Source: Lepiota brunneoincarnata
Lineage: Eukaryota > Basidiomycota > Agaricomycetes > Agaricales > Agaricaceae
Assembly: GCA_023014365.1 (NCBI GenBank)
Contig: JAEBUN010000028.1
Span: 310,001 to 374,000, forward strand
Reading direction: 5' to 3'
DNA length: 64,000 nt
In this document: positions 12,724 through 25,996 of the stretch, piece by piece
How positions within the stretch are numbered: position 1 is the first letter of the stretch
Layout: each line of letters begins with the position of its first letter
Notes under the pieces: model-generated
What the model was told of the DNA's origin: nothing
Databases searched by the model: none
What the model saw: only the letters and a program-made list of their open reading frames with translations
Translations under genes and position numbers: made by a program

Positions 12724-13903
12724 GGGTGTTGATATGGCACTTGAAAAAATGGAGAGGATACTCAAGTAGCTAAGGGCGGGAATATCTATCACCTTTGGTC
12801 TGCCTGCAGTCTACCTTTGCCGTGATCTCCTCTCACATCCAGTTCACTCCCTCTCACGGCTGATGGACATGAGCATGACTTGCTGTCCACAGATTCCATC
12901 ATCCCTACATTCTCTGCCCCTCCGGTCGTTCCGGGCCGCTTGCTTTGTTTCAGGAGCAAACCAACCCCGCTGCCCACGTAGTAATCACGCTCCTTATCAC
13001 CCGCCCATCTATACTACACGCTGAGCGCCTATCTTCTCGTAGCTGTTTGCGCCAGGGTAACAACAATCACCGTTAACACCGTGGTACCCCGCAGATGTCT
13101 CGGTCACAGGTCGAGATACTCCCCCGGGCTCGAATTACCATCCCCCAGCGGAATTCACCTCTTACCTTCGACCTCACCTTTACGTCTCCCTCTTACCAGG
13201 TATGACTTTTTCCTCTCTTCCCTTCTGCCTCGGCTAGTCATTTATCCTGCTCTCCCGACTTCACTCTCACTCTGTACATGAGCATGTAAAAATAGATAGA
13301 GATTTACCGTAATGTTGCCATTATGGAACTTGCTCAGAGCCCTGCTTGTGTGGCGAGATATGAGTCATGGCATTCTCGACTGAAATCATGAACCCAGTAT
13401 AAAATAATATATTACAAAGTATAGGAAGGACGGCCAGAGAACTCCGGCGAAATCTCAGGTAGCTACATAAACCTCGAATATATAAGCACAATATAAGTGG
13501 AGGCTCATCGGTTTGTGGAGGAAGGGAGAGAGAGAAATGGAAAGCCAAAAGTACATTCGTTTTTGGTCAAGTAGAGGAGCCGAACCTGCACAAGGGGTGA
13601 CCAAAAGGTCTCAAAGAATACCGGAGAAACAGAAAGTATGGGGACTAGGAAGCGACAAGAACAGAGAAGGTGAAACGGAGGGATTAGACTATTTAAACGG
13701 AAAAGCGTTAATACGAAGACAAAGAAGGATATAATTATGGGACCAGCAAAGCAGCGTAACAGGCGGGTAAGCGAAAAAAGAAAGAAGAGCATAGGACGGC
13801 GAGTGCTAAAGGGACAAAAGCTCAAAGTATGCAGTTTCGTGCTTGACTGCTGGGGATGTTGGTTCACTGCTTCCCTTGGCTAGCCCTGCGAGTCAAACAA
13901 GTG
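12724..13903. other. Long convergent intergenic region
   Basis: No supported gene was found in these 1.2 kb between two 3' ends. A pyrimidine-rich stretch (about 13130-13270) and a purine-rich stretch (about 13505-13860) account for the longer open frames, whose translations are low-complexity. It may contain long 3' UTRs or a non-coding transcript. Confidence 0.4.
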
Positions 13904-16900
13904 TTAGTAAACCAGACGATAGGGGCCCAGGGGAACTGACTGATTGTATCCATACATTTCCGTCCTCTCCTCGGACATAAACGTACTATGATGTGGCTGG
14001 TATGAGCTATCCTGGGCGGCGGCAGCAGCAGCCAGAAGCTGACTATAGTCATGGCCCGAATGGGGTCCCCCTTCCGGGTTAGGTGGAGCAGAAGAGTCGT
14101 TCCCTTGCATTACCTCATGTGGGGCCGGTGCTTCAGGATAGAAGGGGTAGAACAGTCCAGGAGGCATATCTACGAGTCTCCTATCGGGTGGCGTCCCAGG
14201 GTTATTGCTAGGCCCAAGCCCATTCATGATGGGGTTGCCATTCAGAGAGCGGGTAACGGCGCCGTAGCCAGCGGGACCACCAGGACCATAAGTGGCGCTC
14301 GAGATGGTAGGGGTTGTCTGGGATGACTTGGTGCGTGGAGACGCCGCCCCGTCTTCATCCCAATCTGGCTCGCAGAAAAGTACGGGATGAGAGCTAGGGC
14401 CAATCGAGTGCAAGTCAACGTTCATAACTCGCTCAACAAGACGTGCGATGAGAGGATGTCCTCCGGCAGCATCTTTACGTTCCCACCTCCAAGCGGAAGC
14501 GTGGGATCATGTCCAAGGCCATCCACAGATCTTCCAGTGCTGTCTGAGGTTGCAAGACCTCACACCGAGACATATGCCCGTAGAGGATGACCATGGCAGC
14601 TATGTGAAGGGGGATGGGTGAAGTAAAGAAAGAGATATCGGGAAAACGAATTAGCTGATTGTGGACGACAATAATGTTGTGAGATGTGATAATGGCTGCA
14701 GGGAGCATGTCAACCAACCGATGTATGAGGCGAAATTCGACTAACATACCATCGACAAGGGCTTGATGACGGTAATTGTAGCTGAGCTCTTTGGAGCTGA
14801 ATAAAGCCCGGAGAAGAAGGATTCGCGCAATGCCGAGCTTGAGAAGGGTCAGCCCTTCGTCCTCCGTGATGCTTTGGACGAGCTGGCATTTCCTCTCGAG
14901 TGGCCAGTCTTTAGTCCCGGCAAAGTAGTGCTTGTATCGCTCTGGTAGGCCTCTTCTGAATTCGACCATGCTCTTTATGATTCTTGTGGCGTTGCGCATG
15001 ATAGTATCGCCCGCCTGTCTCTTCGGTGTATAGAGACTATTGATAATGTCGGCTTGGATTTCAGCAACTGGGTGGGACAATTCGAAATGTTCAGAGAAGT
15101 CATCATGGCGCTTATTTGCCTTGGGTCGGTACGGACGAGGGGTGTTTGTGTCAGAGGGGGCAATAGCGAGGGGGCGACCAAGCAGAATAGATGTGCCTCG
15201 GTCATGAACAAGCACAATTCCCCAAAGTCGGATGCGAAGCTGAGATTCTTCTTCAGTGAAAAGAGGCACCATCGGAGGGTGGGCACCTTGGGAGGAAGCG
15301 ACATATTGAGTAAATGGGTCATGGTGTAAACCCAGTTCAATTGAAAGTCGCACGAGGCTTCCGACAAGACGCCACAGTGTTCGGCCTTGCCGCTAAACAA
15401 TATTCAGATATAACTTGGTTAAAATCCGGCGCAACGTACCTCGGTATACAAATACCAGTGAAGGAGGATCAGGGCTTGTAAACTTGACAAAGTAACCCGT
15501 AAGTCTGGCTTGACAGATAAGGCGCGCTCGAAAAACTCGTCGTGCTCAGGCCAGTCCGCTGGCATAAGATCGTTGGCGAAGGAGCTAATGGCTTTGGAGT
15601 CGGACTTGGTGTTGTCAATATTCGTGTCAACAGCGCGATGGTTAAGCTCGCTGAGGGTGCCAAGAGCGAGGATAAGGTAAACGCTGCAAATATGGCCAGG
15701 GTCATGGACAACAGTATTCTGGTCGTACATGTCGCCAATAATCCTGTCAAATTCCTTTCGCGCGAACACAGGTCGGTGGACATTTAGGCGGGTGAAGTAG
15801 ACATCGACGATCTGATTGAGCGTGACTCTGTCCTTCGGCAACCAAACGGTGACAGTAGGACTATTAGGATCATGTGTGGACGATAAGGCGAGGACACTGG
15901 GGACAGAACCGTTACGCGGAATTTGCAGGGCTACCCAATGAGCCGGGTTGCGAGGTTTCATAGTCTCATAGAATGGACGATCACGACCAGAGGACAGACC
16001 ACTGGAGCCGACAGCGAGATCTTCCCTGTCACTTGCGGCGGCGAGCTTGAGCTCTCCAACAATGTTCGGTGAGACACCAAAGTTTTTAGCGAGAGATTCA
16101 GTGTTGGACATGTCGTTACCATTAGGATCAGTGCCCTTGGGTATGCGATGCTGGGGAGAAGGCTGAAGAGGTTGAGCGGCGGCAGGAGCAGGGGCAGGGG
16201 CAGGAGCAGGAGCAGGAGCCTGCTGAGGGCCAGTGGGAGGGGGAGGGGCACCATATGGACCGGGAGGTGGAGGGAACGGACTATAAATGCCTGGAGGGCC
16301 TTGCATAGGCGGAGGGATAGGTGGAGGATACGGCCCAGCATGATAGTGCAACATGTGTGGATAAGGAGGTAAGACAGCGGGTGGAGGGTACATGGGGTAG
16401 GCCTTGGGTGAGGGTTGTTGTGTAGGCGGAGCGACAGAATCGATTTGGAACGGCCTTCCACTTGTCTCCTGAGTTTGGAATTCGGTCGATAAGCTGCTGG
16501 TAGTATTGATAGCGCTGGGATCAATGTCGTGACGGACAAGAAAATCCTCAAGGTGGTTCATGTCGAAGTCTTGAATAAAATGCTTGAGGAGAGCTTCGCA
16601 CTGAGCGAGCATCAGTTCTATGCGAATTGTATGGCCACGAGGGGTGAGCCGCTGGCGATGCCTGTCCTCCTGGTTGCAGGCAGTGCCGGCGGTTGCACAC
16701 GCAGTACATCTTGGGTGTTTTGAATCGCACTGTAGGACAAGAAGAGTAGAGAATTAGTAGAAGCGACGGGTAAGGATGGAAGTTGCCGTCGGTCTCCCCC
16801 GACGGGACTTGCCTTGATTTTCTTGCTCCTGCATCTCGCACACGCTTCATGCGACCGACGCAGCCGCCGCGGCTCAGCTGCTCCTCCTCCATCGTCGACC

Positions 16901-17079
16901 CCGCTGTCCCCTTTGCGACGGCGTTTGGGCGCACTTGGCCCCGGTGACATTGCTTGTTGCGGTGGAGGTATGCCAGGCTGTTGCAGCTGCAGGTGCTGGT
17001 TAGGGTCCATCTGTAAGGCTGATTGGAGCGATGAAGGGGGCGGAGCGCCGTTTTGGCCGTTTAACTGACCGGACAGCAT
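13904..17079 (-). CDS. Zn2Cys6 transcription factor with Fungal_trans domain (frame broken near 14491)
   Basis: Exons are 17079-16813, 16729-15440 and 15392-13904. The Gal4-type binuclear zinc cluster CARCRSKKIK...CDSKHPRCTACATAGTAC is joined across a GC-AG intron (16812-16730, donor GCAAGT). A Pro/Ala/Gln-rich linker follows. The Fungal_trans core has DVYFTRLNVHRPVFARKEFD, GRTLWRLVGSLVRLSIELGL and LRIRLWGIVLVHDRGTSILL. A run WRWERKDAAGGHPLIARLVE continues the protein but lies one base out of frame at an AA pair (14491-14492). Read literally, the protein stops at about 14475 and loses its last 190 or so residues. The exon lengths total 3n+1, which fits one inserted base. It is a nuclear DNA-binding regulator with unknown targets. 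Confidence 0.85.
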
Positions 17080-17338
17080 CCTGGGGTGCTATCGCTGTCG
17101 GATGCGCGCACGTAGGTAAGATGCTCTGGCAGCTGCTCAACGCTGTGGACGGCGGGCAACCATCCGGAGTGCAATCACTTGCCCACCTAGCAAATTTGCG
17201 TCTGTTTGTCATAACCCTATTTTAGGAGTTGATGAATTGCTAATATACATAATATAATATCAATCACGTTCCTCTTCCGTGCCGGCCGTTCCGCTGTCCT
17301 CGCTCAAATCGTCCTGCTCTCAACAACCCTTCTCCACC

Positions 17339-18675
17339 ATGTCCCCTTCCCGCTCCGTCTTCGACCATATGCCTTCGACACAGCACAGCAACGGATCCAT
17401 GTACACTCTCCTCACTGTAGCATCCGATGATGACGATGCGTCTAGACATTCCATCACTTCCCCTCTTCGAGACCTGAGCACACCCTCTTATGGCACCAGC
17501 CTTCCCCTCTCACCTTCACAACCATCCCCAAGCAAGATCATCTTCAATGCTGCCATCAAAATGGCCTGTGTATTTCTTATCAGTACCATTTTTATTGGCG
17601 GCACGCTCTGGTTGGCGTTGCCCACCCTGGAGGAGTGAGTGCCCACCATAGCTAATCTCTTTGCGTGGTCTTGTTGACATTCCGATCAGGGGGGACCGAC
17701 CACTACTACGCATCCCAAAGTCGTTTGCACAACTTCAGGACCTTAACGGCTTGCTCAAGAAATACCGCGACATCTATCCCTACCGCATCTTCATCTGCTA
17801 TGTGACTACCTACCTCTTGTTCGCTTGTCTCACTCTCGTTGTGCGATCCGTGCTGACTCTGTTGTCCCAGCCTTCAAGCATTTTCATTACCCGGGTCAAT
17901 GTATCTATCCATCCTTGGCGGTGCGGTCTGGGGTGTTGCGCGCGCTCTTCCGCTTGCGTGCTGTTGCGTTGCGACAGGCGCCTCCCTCTGTTATCTCATC
18001 TCTGCTGCCCTCGGCCCCGCACTTCTTACCCTCCCCAAATGGAAGGCTGTCCTTGACAAGTGGGGTGACAAGATACGCGCAAACAAGGAGAACATGATTT
18101 CGTTTCTCATCGTCCTGCGCATTGCGCCCTTGCCTCCGCATTGGGTAGTCAACGTTGTGTGTCCTCACGTTGGCATCGGCATCGTACCCTTCTGGATCAG
18201 CACAGCACTCGGTATTCTTGGTGTCACTGTGATACACACAACAATTGGCGGTGGGCTTGACGACATGACGAGTCCGGATGATTTCCATTTGATCAGTTGG
18301 CGCAATTTCTTCGGCCTCTCTGCGGTTGTTCTTGGAGTGATGATCCCAGTTGGTCTACGTTACTGGTTTCGGAACAATGTCCAGGATATCGAAGCAGCAG
18401 GACTGACCGCAGAGTCAGAAGACGAGTACGCAGAATCTGAGGACAGAATTCTGGCAGCTGGGCCAGCAGGCGTCGGTCTTGGGAAGAAACCGGGAGAACG
18501 GCTCTTGTTGACACGGGAAGAGGACTTGGAAAGTTTCTATGAAGGTTTTGAGGATGATGATGAGGACATCATACTGGAGGCAGGACCTTCAATACGGAAC
18601 AGGGACGACCAGAAACTTGTGAATGTTGAGACTGTGATTGTGCTTGATCCTGCTACACCTAGCGAGAGTAGATGA
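17339..18675 (+). CDS. VTT-domain ER membrane protein (TMEM41/Tvp38 type)
   Basis: Exons 17339-17634, 17690-17818 and 17871-18675 join in frame to 409 residues. A Ser-rich cytosolic N-terminus precedes a first helix (MACVFLISTIFIGGTLW). The VTT (SNARE-associated Golgi) core follows: LQAFSLPGSMYLSILGGAVW, GASLCYLISAALGPALL, FLIVLRIAPLPPHWVVNV and VPFWISTALGILGVTVIHTT. The C-terminal tail is acidic. TMEM41B/VMP1-type proteins are lipid scramblases of the ER involved in autophagosome and lipid-droplet formation; Tvp38 proteins act at the Golgi. The GSM motif and length favour the TMEM41 side. A 259-bp promoter is shared with the Zn2Cys6 gene. Confidence 0.9.
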
Positions 18676-20854
18676 TGCATTTCGTTCGTTTTCTGGTCCT
18701 CTCTCTGTAGCTGTACCATCCTTACGTTGCATTTTATTTATTCACTGTGTTTTTTTTTTTACACCACCGTCATTCACTCTTTGGCCCCTGGGTTCCTTTT
18801 ACCTTGGCAGCTTACAGCCTTTTTCATGATCACGACTATCCACACTGACTTTGTAATTTAGACTTGTAATTTACTGTTCTGTGTATGATGACATCGCTCA
18901 TCACGGGCGAAGCGTCCGTAACCTCACGCCACTTTGGATTTTCCCAAAGATAGCCCTCGCAGACAGTGTCGTTGGGCACGGGTCTGAAAAGGATACTGGT
19001 GTATGGATCGCAGATACTCGGAACTAGGGCGTCCTGGGTAAATACAGTGGTTGTACGTGTCGCTGTAATGATCGCTATCATCTCAAGTGGGTCTTGTCGG
19101 CAGATGACCGTCCTCGTTTGCAAAGGGGTGACTTGTTGCTGGGTCTGGAGTCGCGGTGTTTGGGGGACCGAAGACCCGGTGGACCTTGAGCAGTTTGCCG
19201 GTAACAAGCGGTTTTAGGGCTGGAACGTCCGGATTATTTGGGGGGGTGCCATCGACTCTCTTGGGAGGACCCCGGATCCTTCGGCTTCTTCGATGTCAAT
19301 ACTCGTCTCGGGGCATCCCATTTGGAAGGGAGCTTACCGTGTGTCTCATCGTGCACGCGTAAAGCAACACCTTGTGGGATGGCGGCGATGTGGTAGAGCT
19401 GGTCATATGAGATGGGGGCTTAGTGTGTGCGTGTGTGTGTGTGAGTGTGTCTAAGGGTGATCATTGGGATAGGTCAGTCGTACGGCCGGCCGGGCCTTGA
19501 AGGCGGGGGGAGTTTAGATTCGCGGTGATTCGACGATGCGTGGACTTGTTATAGGTCTATCAACACAAGTACTTGGCGACGGCTAATTCCCTACACTAGG
19601 TAAGATAAGTATCGGTTGTCGGCACCAGTGGTTTGGAGCGTTCTGTTTTGTGCTATGGTGTGACAATACGGTATCACACCAAGTCGAGTAGCGGTATTGT
19701 TAAAGGGTGTGTGTTAAGGACCGCCGTTTCCATGTAACTTGAGAGGACTTGTACAACCAGATCGGTTAGTAGTCGTGGTAGTTGGTCATCGTTGCGGTGT
19801 TTTATGGTCCGAGCGCCATCAGCGAGTTGAGCTATTTTTAGATCCCGAAAAGTCAGGCATTTTGGTGGCGGGGAGCACCGAGTCGGCGCCGAGCGTTGGA
19901 ACAAGTGGGAGTGAGGTGGTCAGAATAGCAACAGAGTGGGTGGAGAGTTTTTTTTTTGTTTCTTTTTTTTCGAGTCAGTGGTGGGTGTGGTGGGGTTGAA
20001 CAGGGTTTGCAATGGCGTGGCGTGATATATTCCTGTGGGAGCGGCAAGTATCGAGTCTAGGACTAGCTGTAGTTGTATTATCTACAGGGATTAAAATACA
20101 GGAGGTCATTGAGCTTGTGCTTGTGCTTTGAGTGTTGGTAAGGAATCGGGATGTGTGTGTTGGGTGGCAGGATGTCAGTGTGTGACACAGCTGATGCATT
20201 CCGAGCTGACGGATCGGATGTTGATGACTTGATGTTAGAGGGGGATTATTCATCGGAAGGTTGCTGAGGGCTGGGTTGGATGCTTCTTGGCCGAGAACTT
20301 GGGGCTTTATGGAGGGAAATGGGGATAGGAGGGTAAGGGTGCCCAGTGGAGGCGAACTAAATATTGGAAATTATACAATAAACAACAACCAGAGGAAGCA
20401 AGGGCTAGTGACTGGTGATGGGCCGGCGCGTGACACAGCGGGGGTCGGCGGACATGGAGATGAAGGTTTCGTTGGGGTTGTCTATGGTCAGGAGGGGTAG
20501 CCAGGGCCCACCAGTACTACAAGTATAATATATGTTACACATAGAAGGGGATTTAACATAGGAGGCGAGCATGCGGGAGGGGAGGGGGTGTGGGTTTGTT
20601 GTGTTCTGTAAGAGTGGGTGTCAACTTTAGCAAACATTGGAATCTTGTCAGCCACAGCCCTGCCAGTCCTCGTTTCGCTCCCACCACCACAACCGTCCCC
20701 CTCCCGTCCCGCTCTCTCTCCCCCTCCCTTCTTCCCCGACAACTCTTCCTGTATCTACCGTCTCAAAAATTCCTTCTTCTATTCACTGCCTCGTGCGGTC
20801 CCGGAAGTCCTCCCCACTCCTCCTACTCCCCGTCTCCCCCTCGCGACACGGATA
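18676..20854. other. Possible minus-strand hypothetical gene in a low-complexity region
   Basis: Nothing here could be assigned to a family. On the minus strand several short frames read like protein: one ends near 18836 (containing TTVFTQDALVPSICDPYTS and VCEGYLWENPKWREV), and another near 19090-19250 reads NNPDVPALKPLVTGKLLKVH. They are in different frames, separated by a run of seven C/G at about 19240 and by possible introns. A (GT)n microsatellite lies at about 19422-19450. The right end (20560-20854) is pyrimidine-rich and is probably the promoter and leader of the ARID gene. Confidence 0.3.
19422..19450. repeat. (GT)n microsatellite
   Basis: Imperfect run of GT dinucleotides with a GC and a GA interruption. 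Confidence 0.8.
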
Positions 20855-20913
20855 ATGTCCGATCGCTTTCCCCAATACCCCATGTTCAATAATCCCTCTC
20901 TCCTTCAGCCCCA

Positions 20914-20944
<31 letters not shown>

Positions 20945-23900
20945 CAACAACAACAACAACAGCAGCAGCAGCAGCAGCAGCACCCGCAGCCCCAGCAGCA
21001 GCTCCAGCAGCAGCCCGACCAGCACGCCGCCTACCCTGACCAGAACCGGATGTGGCAGCAGCAGATGCAGCAGTTCAGACCTCGTAGTGGCATGGACATC
21101 ACCCAGGCGACACAGCCGGCCAATCCCCAGGTAAGCCTTACCCCCCTCTCCTGGCGACCCCTCCGCCGCCGCCATCATACCTCTTGCCGCGCCTGCCCCG
21201 CGGCCATACTCTTTCGTCCGTGGGAGAGCTTGTTTTTCGGCTGGGACCCATATTACTTTTCACGCCAGCGTGATCTTCATGTCCTCCTAACCACTCCCAA
21301 ACTTCGTAGTCTTCATGTTCATCCCTCTCGTCGTTTGATTTTGTTGTCGGCCTTCGATCCTTCCGGATTCCGTCATCTGACTATGACCTGTGCTGATCCT
21401 ATTTCTCGTCTCTTTACCCACAGATGCAAGACATCTTTAGAGCTCGCCTCAACCCCCAGAACCCCCAGATGGGCCAGCAGACTCAGCCCCAACCTCCGTT
21501 TGGCCTAGGCATGCCCTCTCAGCAAATGGCTGCCACTGGCGCGATGAATTCTCTTTCTGCAAATCAGCAACAGCCCTTCCCTGACCCTTCCAACAATCAA
21601 TCCCAACCCTCTCACATGCCCGCCGCTGGTTTTCCCAATATGGGTCCTATGCCCAACCAGAATCCTGGCCTTAATGCGGCTTCTCTTCAACAACGTAATC
21701 CTGGCATTATGGGCATGCAGAACTCTGGCCCTATGAGCAGACAGCTCGAACTGATGCTCCAGCAGCAGCAGCAGCAGCAGCAGCCAAACGGCGTTTTTCT
21801 CAGCGCGGCCAAGCTGAATCAGCAGCCCCAACAAGTCCAGCAGCAGCGCGACCAGCAGCTGCCGCAGCAACAACTGCAACCCCCGGGAATGAATCACCCA
21901 AATTCTACTGACATCTTCACCTCCCCCGCCATGGCAAACGAAGCACTCCGACGCCCTTCTCCGTCCCATCCCCCCAACCTCAACCCACAGGTACAGGGAG
22001 CTATGCAAGGCGCCCAACAACACCCTCCTGGTATGCACCACCCTGCCCAAGGCATCAATCCTCGCCGCAATCAACCCCTGAATCCTCAAGAGATTGCTGA
22101 GCGCATGAAGGTTGCCCGCGCTACTTTGTTGACCAGTGAAGCTGATTTGCGCAACACAATGGCTCAGATGCAGATGGCGCCCTCGCAGGACCTTACTCTA
22201 AAATTTCGTACCCTTCAGACGGACATCAAATCGAAACAAGAGTATATCGCAAGGTTAGCCCAACAGCAAAACACGATACAAAGTGGTGGAATGTGCGTAA
22301 ACCTTCTCCGGCGCTATTCTTTTGTTGATATCCCTTGTTTGTGAAATAGGTCGAACGGCATGCGCGTCGGTCCTAACGGTGTCCCTGGACAACCTAGTTG
22401 GTCCCAACAGGCAGTTTCGTCTCAGGTCTTCGACAACAATGGAAACATGGGGCGCGGGAACGCGCCAGGCCAGACTCAACAATCCATTCCTCAGTCCCTT
22501 CACCCGCAGCCACCTAATGGCATTCAATCAAGTCCTTCGCTTGTGCAGACAACCTCCAATCTCATGACTCCCGTCAACATCCCGAGGTCAGGGCCAACGC
22601 CGAATCCCCAAGGTGCACAGCCACCTCAGCAGCTCGGTAGTCCCTTTTCGGGTCAGATGAACGCCCCCTCGAATATGGCCAATAAACCCCCTTTCCTCAT
22701 AAATGGCTTCAATATGAACGGTAATCCTGCTGCGGCGGGTATGCAACCAAGACCCCTCGGTGGTATTCCTTCCGGATACCCTCCCCCACTCGATAAAGCT
22801 AAATTCGATGGCGCCCTCCATAATTTCCTGCAGAAAAAGGGCGTTAATCTCGACCCCAATTTGTTGAGGCTCAACGATCAGTCAATCGATCTTGGTCTCC
22901 TGCACACACTTGTCATGAATGAGGGTGGTTTCCAGAAAGTAAGTCCTTTTAAACCGCTGCTTCCCCATGGCGAGGGTTTCCTAACTAGACCTTCTTCGTG
23001 CTTAGGTCAGCGATAACGAATCTTGGCATATTGTTGGGGGAAGAATGGGCTTTGTGCAGTTTCCCGGTTCCGATCGCGAGCCGGCCAAGTCTGGCCCCGG
23101 GGTCGCGCAACACCTCGCTCATGTCTATCGGGAGTACCTTTTGGATTTTGAGCAGACCTACGTCCGCTCCTGGGTGGCTAATGCCCAAAGGCTCAACGGC
23201 ATGGCCAATCTCGGCTTGTCCCAGGCCAATATGAACCATCCCGGTGCTGGCTCTGCTGGTACTCTTGGCACTTTTCCTAATGGTGCTGGTCCCAATGTGA
23301 ATGGACAGTCCGTTCCACGGATCACCCCGACGTTATTACAATACGCTCATATGTCGAACGCGGAACTCCACCAACGGGGACTTCCTGACAACATCATAGC
23401 GCTTGTGGAACAACATCGGCCGCAGCTGCAGAGAACTCTTCTGGAAACCAAGCGATTTCAGCAGCAGGTGCGCATGAATGTTAGGAATGCGCCTGTGATG
23501 GCTGGTATGCCAGCCGATGCTAATGGGATGCAGCCTCCAAACCAGGGCGGCCTCATGACCGATCCCACCCAGTTACGCCAGCAACTTCTTCAGAAGCAAC
23601 AGCAACAGCAACAATTGATGCCCGGTAATATCATGGAGAATCGCCTTCAGCAAGGCCTCCCAGTGCCCAACCCTTTGTTGATACGTGATCCTGGGGCTGC
23701 GAGGATGGCACTTGACACCGTCAATCGGTTGAAGGAGGAGTTTAAGAAAGGTAATGGCATTTTGGGTCCAGTCTATATCACTGCTGACCCTTTCTTACAG
23801 GACCCCAACAAGCTCGCCTTCTTGCGCAGAATATTGAGATTCCGTACGAACAAAGAGCAGAATTTAACCAACTGCTTAGTAACGCTCATCGGCAATGTAT

Positions 23901-25614
23901 GGACCTGAATGACAAGTTGCATATACTGCACCTTCTTCTGCAGAACCTTACTATCACACAAAGGGCCGTTGCTTTTGTGCGTCACTTTATTTCGCGTCGT
24001 ATTGGACCCTCGTTGATCATGGCTTAGTGTTCCCTGATTACAACCCAGAGACAGCTGTTGTCACCTGGTCAACCCCGGTTCATCTTGACCTTGGACAGCC
24101 TCAGAAACATGGCGAACGAGCTGCACAAGATTATAGAGGCGCTCTCGCATCAGCAGCAGCTGATGCAAAGAACGCACCTTCAGAGGCTGCAAGCACAACA
24201 GCAGCAGCAGCAACTACAACTACAGCAACAGGTGCAGCAACATCAGCAGCCACTGGTCCAGAATCAGCAGTCGCACCAACCATCGACACATCCCGCCTCA
24301 CACCCTCACTCGCAACTTCCCCCGTCTGCCCTACCTATGAACAACATGAACAGTTCAGTGCAATCACCATCCGACATCCCTCCACAAAATAGATCTACTA
24401 TGCTTCATCAATCTCCTGCTCAACCTCCTACGCTTCAACAACCCCCGCCGACTCAACAGCAGCAGCAGATGCAGGCTCCCCCGCAGCAGAATACCCTTCC
24501 CGTCCAGCAGCAGCAGCCGCAAGCTGCTTCCCCTTCGCTTGCCGTCCAACCTAACAGATCTGTTCCCATCAACCTCCAGGCACCTCCAAAGAGGAAGCCA
24601 CAGAACGCGCCCACACCCTCCAATACTGCTCCGTCACCTGCCGCGGTTGTTTCGGCTTCGACGCCAGTGCCTACCAATGCACCTACACCGACGGCCACTG
24701 CTGCCTCGCCATCAGCACCCAAGTCACCCAAAGGCAAGGCGCCGGCGAAGCCAAAACAACCGCCGGTAAAGCGCAAGATGTCCAAGTCTGCACCTGCACC
24801 TCCTCTCCCTAGCACGACCAATCCCCCCGCTCCTGCTCCTGCGCCCATCCCTGCCCCTGCCCATGTCCCTGAGCAGCTTCAGTCTCAAGCTTCGACAAGT
24901 ACAAACGGAAGCATGAAGCGGGCGCGTGAAGAGGACACACCCAACGTCAATGGTTTTGCACCTAGTCCTGCGGCAGGTACTATGGCGGCGGCGGACCAGC
25001 CTTCGCCACCCAAACGTGCCAAAGTGGAGTGGGAGGGACCACCTAGTGAGGAGCTGCAGCAAAAGAAGGCGATGGCGGATAACATCAAGACAGAGGAGGA
25101 TGCGGGTAATTTCCTTGTCCACATGTCGGAGATTCTCAAGATGACCCAAGGCGGATCGCAACAAGAACCAGGCGGCTTGTCGGATACCCTCAATATGCTA
25201 TTGAAAGGTGTTACTGGCAATCCTGATGACTTAAGCGCCCTATCGTTTGGGGCGAGTGGTATTACACCGCTTTCTCCTGCGATTCCGAACAACGAATTCG
25301 AAAAGTATTTCGACTTTACCCTCGCGGGAACGCAGGATGGAGACGATGATGATTCGAAGACACCTGAACTCATATCTTCATCTTCGACAACCAACCCGAG
25401 TCCTGGGTCCAACTCGGGCAACGAACCCACCACAGAAGGAGCAGTACTAGCAGTCAACGAAATCAAAACGGAGGAGCCCTTTGGTGATATCACGCGTCTT
25501 GGTTTGTGGAAAGAGATCGACGGAGGGGAGTCCTCTTTCTTCCAGACCAGCGAATGGAAATGGGATAGTGCTATGCCATCCCTAGAGCAACCTTGGGCAA
25601 TCTTCACCACGTAG
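20855..25614 (+). CDS. ARID-domain protein, Swi1-like SWI/SNF subunit
   Basis: Six exons (20855-21130, 21424-22292, 22350-22938, 23006-23750, 23801-23976, 24028-25614) give 1413 residues without a frame break. The protein starts MSDRFPQYPMFNN and is very rich in Gln, Pro, Met and Asn. A near-perfect polyQ tract coded by mixed CAG/CAA lies at about 20911-20980. The ARID/BRIGHT domain begins about residue 530: KFDGALHNFLQKKGVNLD, LGLLHTLVMNEGGFQKVSD, SWHIVGGRMGFVQFPG, then VYREYLLDFEQTYV. Two KTEE motifs in the C-terminal part are sumoylation-like. The architecture (Q-rich, one ARID, long low-complexity tail) matches fungal Swi1, the ARID subunit of the SWI/SNF remodeller. The first intron is 293 nt, unusually long for this locus. 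Confidence 0.88.
20911..20980 (+). repeat. CAG/CAA polyglutamine tract
   Basis: About 22 consecutive Gln codons sit in the first exon of the ARID gene. A central block of CAA codons is flanked by CAG blocks, which lowers slippage compared with a pure repeat. Confidence 0.85.
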
Positions 25615-25996
25615 CTCGTCTATGACTTTACGTTACACCTTTTTTGTTTTGTTCTATTTTTCTTTTTGAACTTCCAGTTCCATAACTATGCCCTACTATC
25701 ACCTTTGTTAATTTTTGTGCTACTTCCATCTGTGGTTTATCTTATTTTATGGTGTCTACCTTTTCTCCGGAGCTTGATGTCATACATCCGCCTTGTTTTA
25801 CTAGTAGTGGTTTGTTCTAACCCGCCCCACCCCTGCTGTGTATTCTTATTTGTTGTGTTCGCTATCGATTTCTTGCTCAAAGAGATGACTAAACCGCACT
25901 GCAGAATGGCGAAAGGCTCGTGTGATATAAAACTACAAGCTATAGATACAAGAATATGTGTAGGTTACTTGAAAGCGAACGAAACGTTAGTTACGT
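25615..25996. other. Convergent 3' region, no gene seen
   Basis: T-rich sequence between the stops of the ARID gene and the CCDC130-like gene. Open frames here are hydrophobic by composition only. Confidence 0.5.

Noticed and set aside
16148..16372. Plus-strand Arg/Ser-rich frame
   Set aside because: Shadow of the Pro/Ala-rich linker of the Zn2Cys6 factor.
20783..21178. Minus-strand frame rich in leucine opposite the polyQ tract
   Set aside because: It is the complement of CAG/CAA repeats; the plus strand has a coherent ARID protein.
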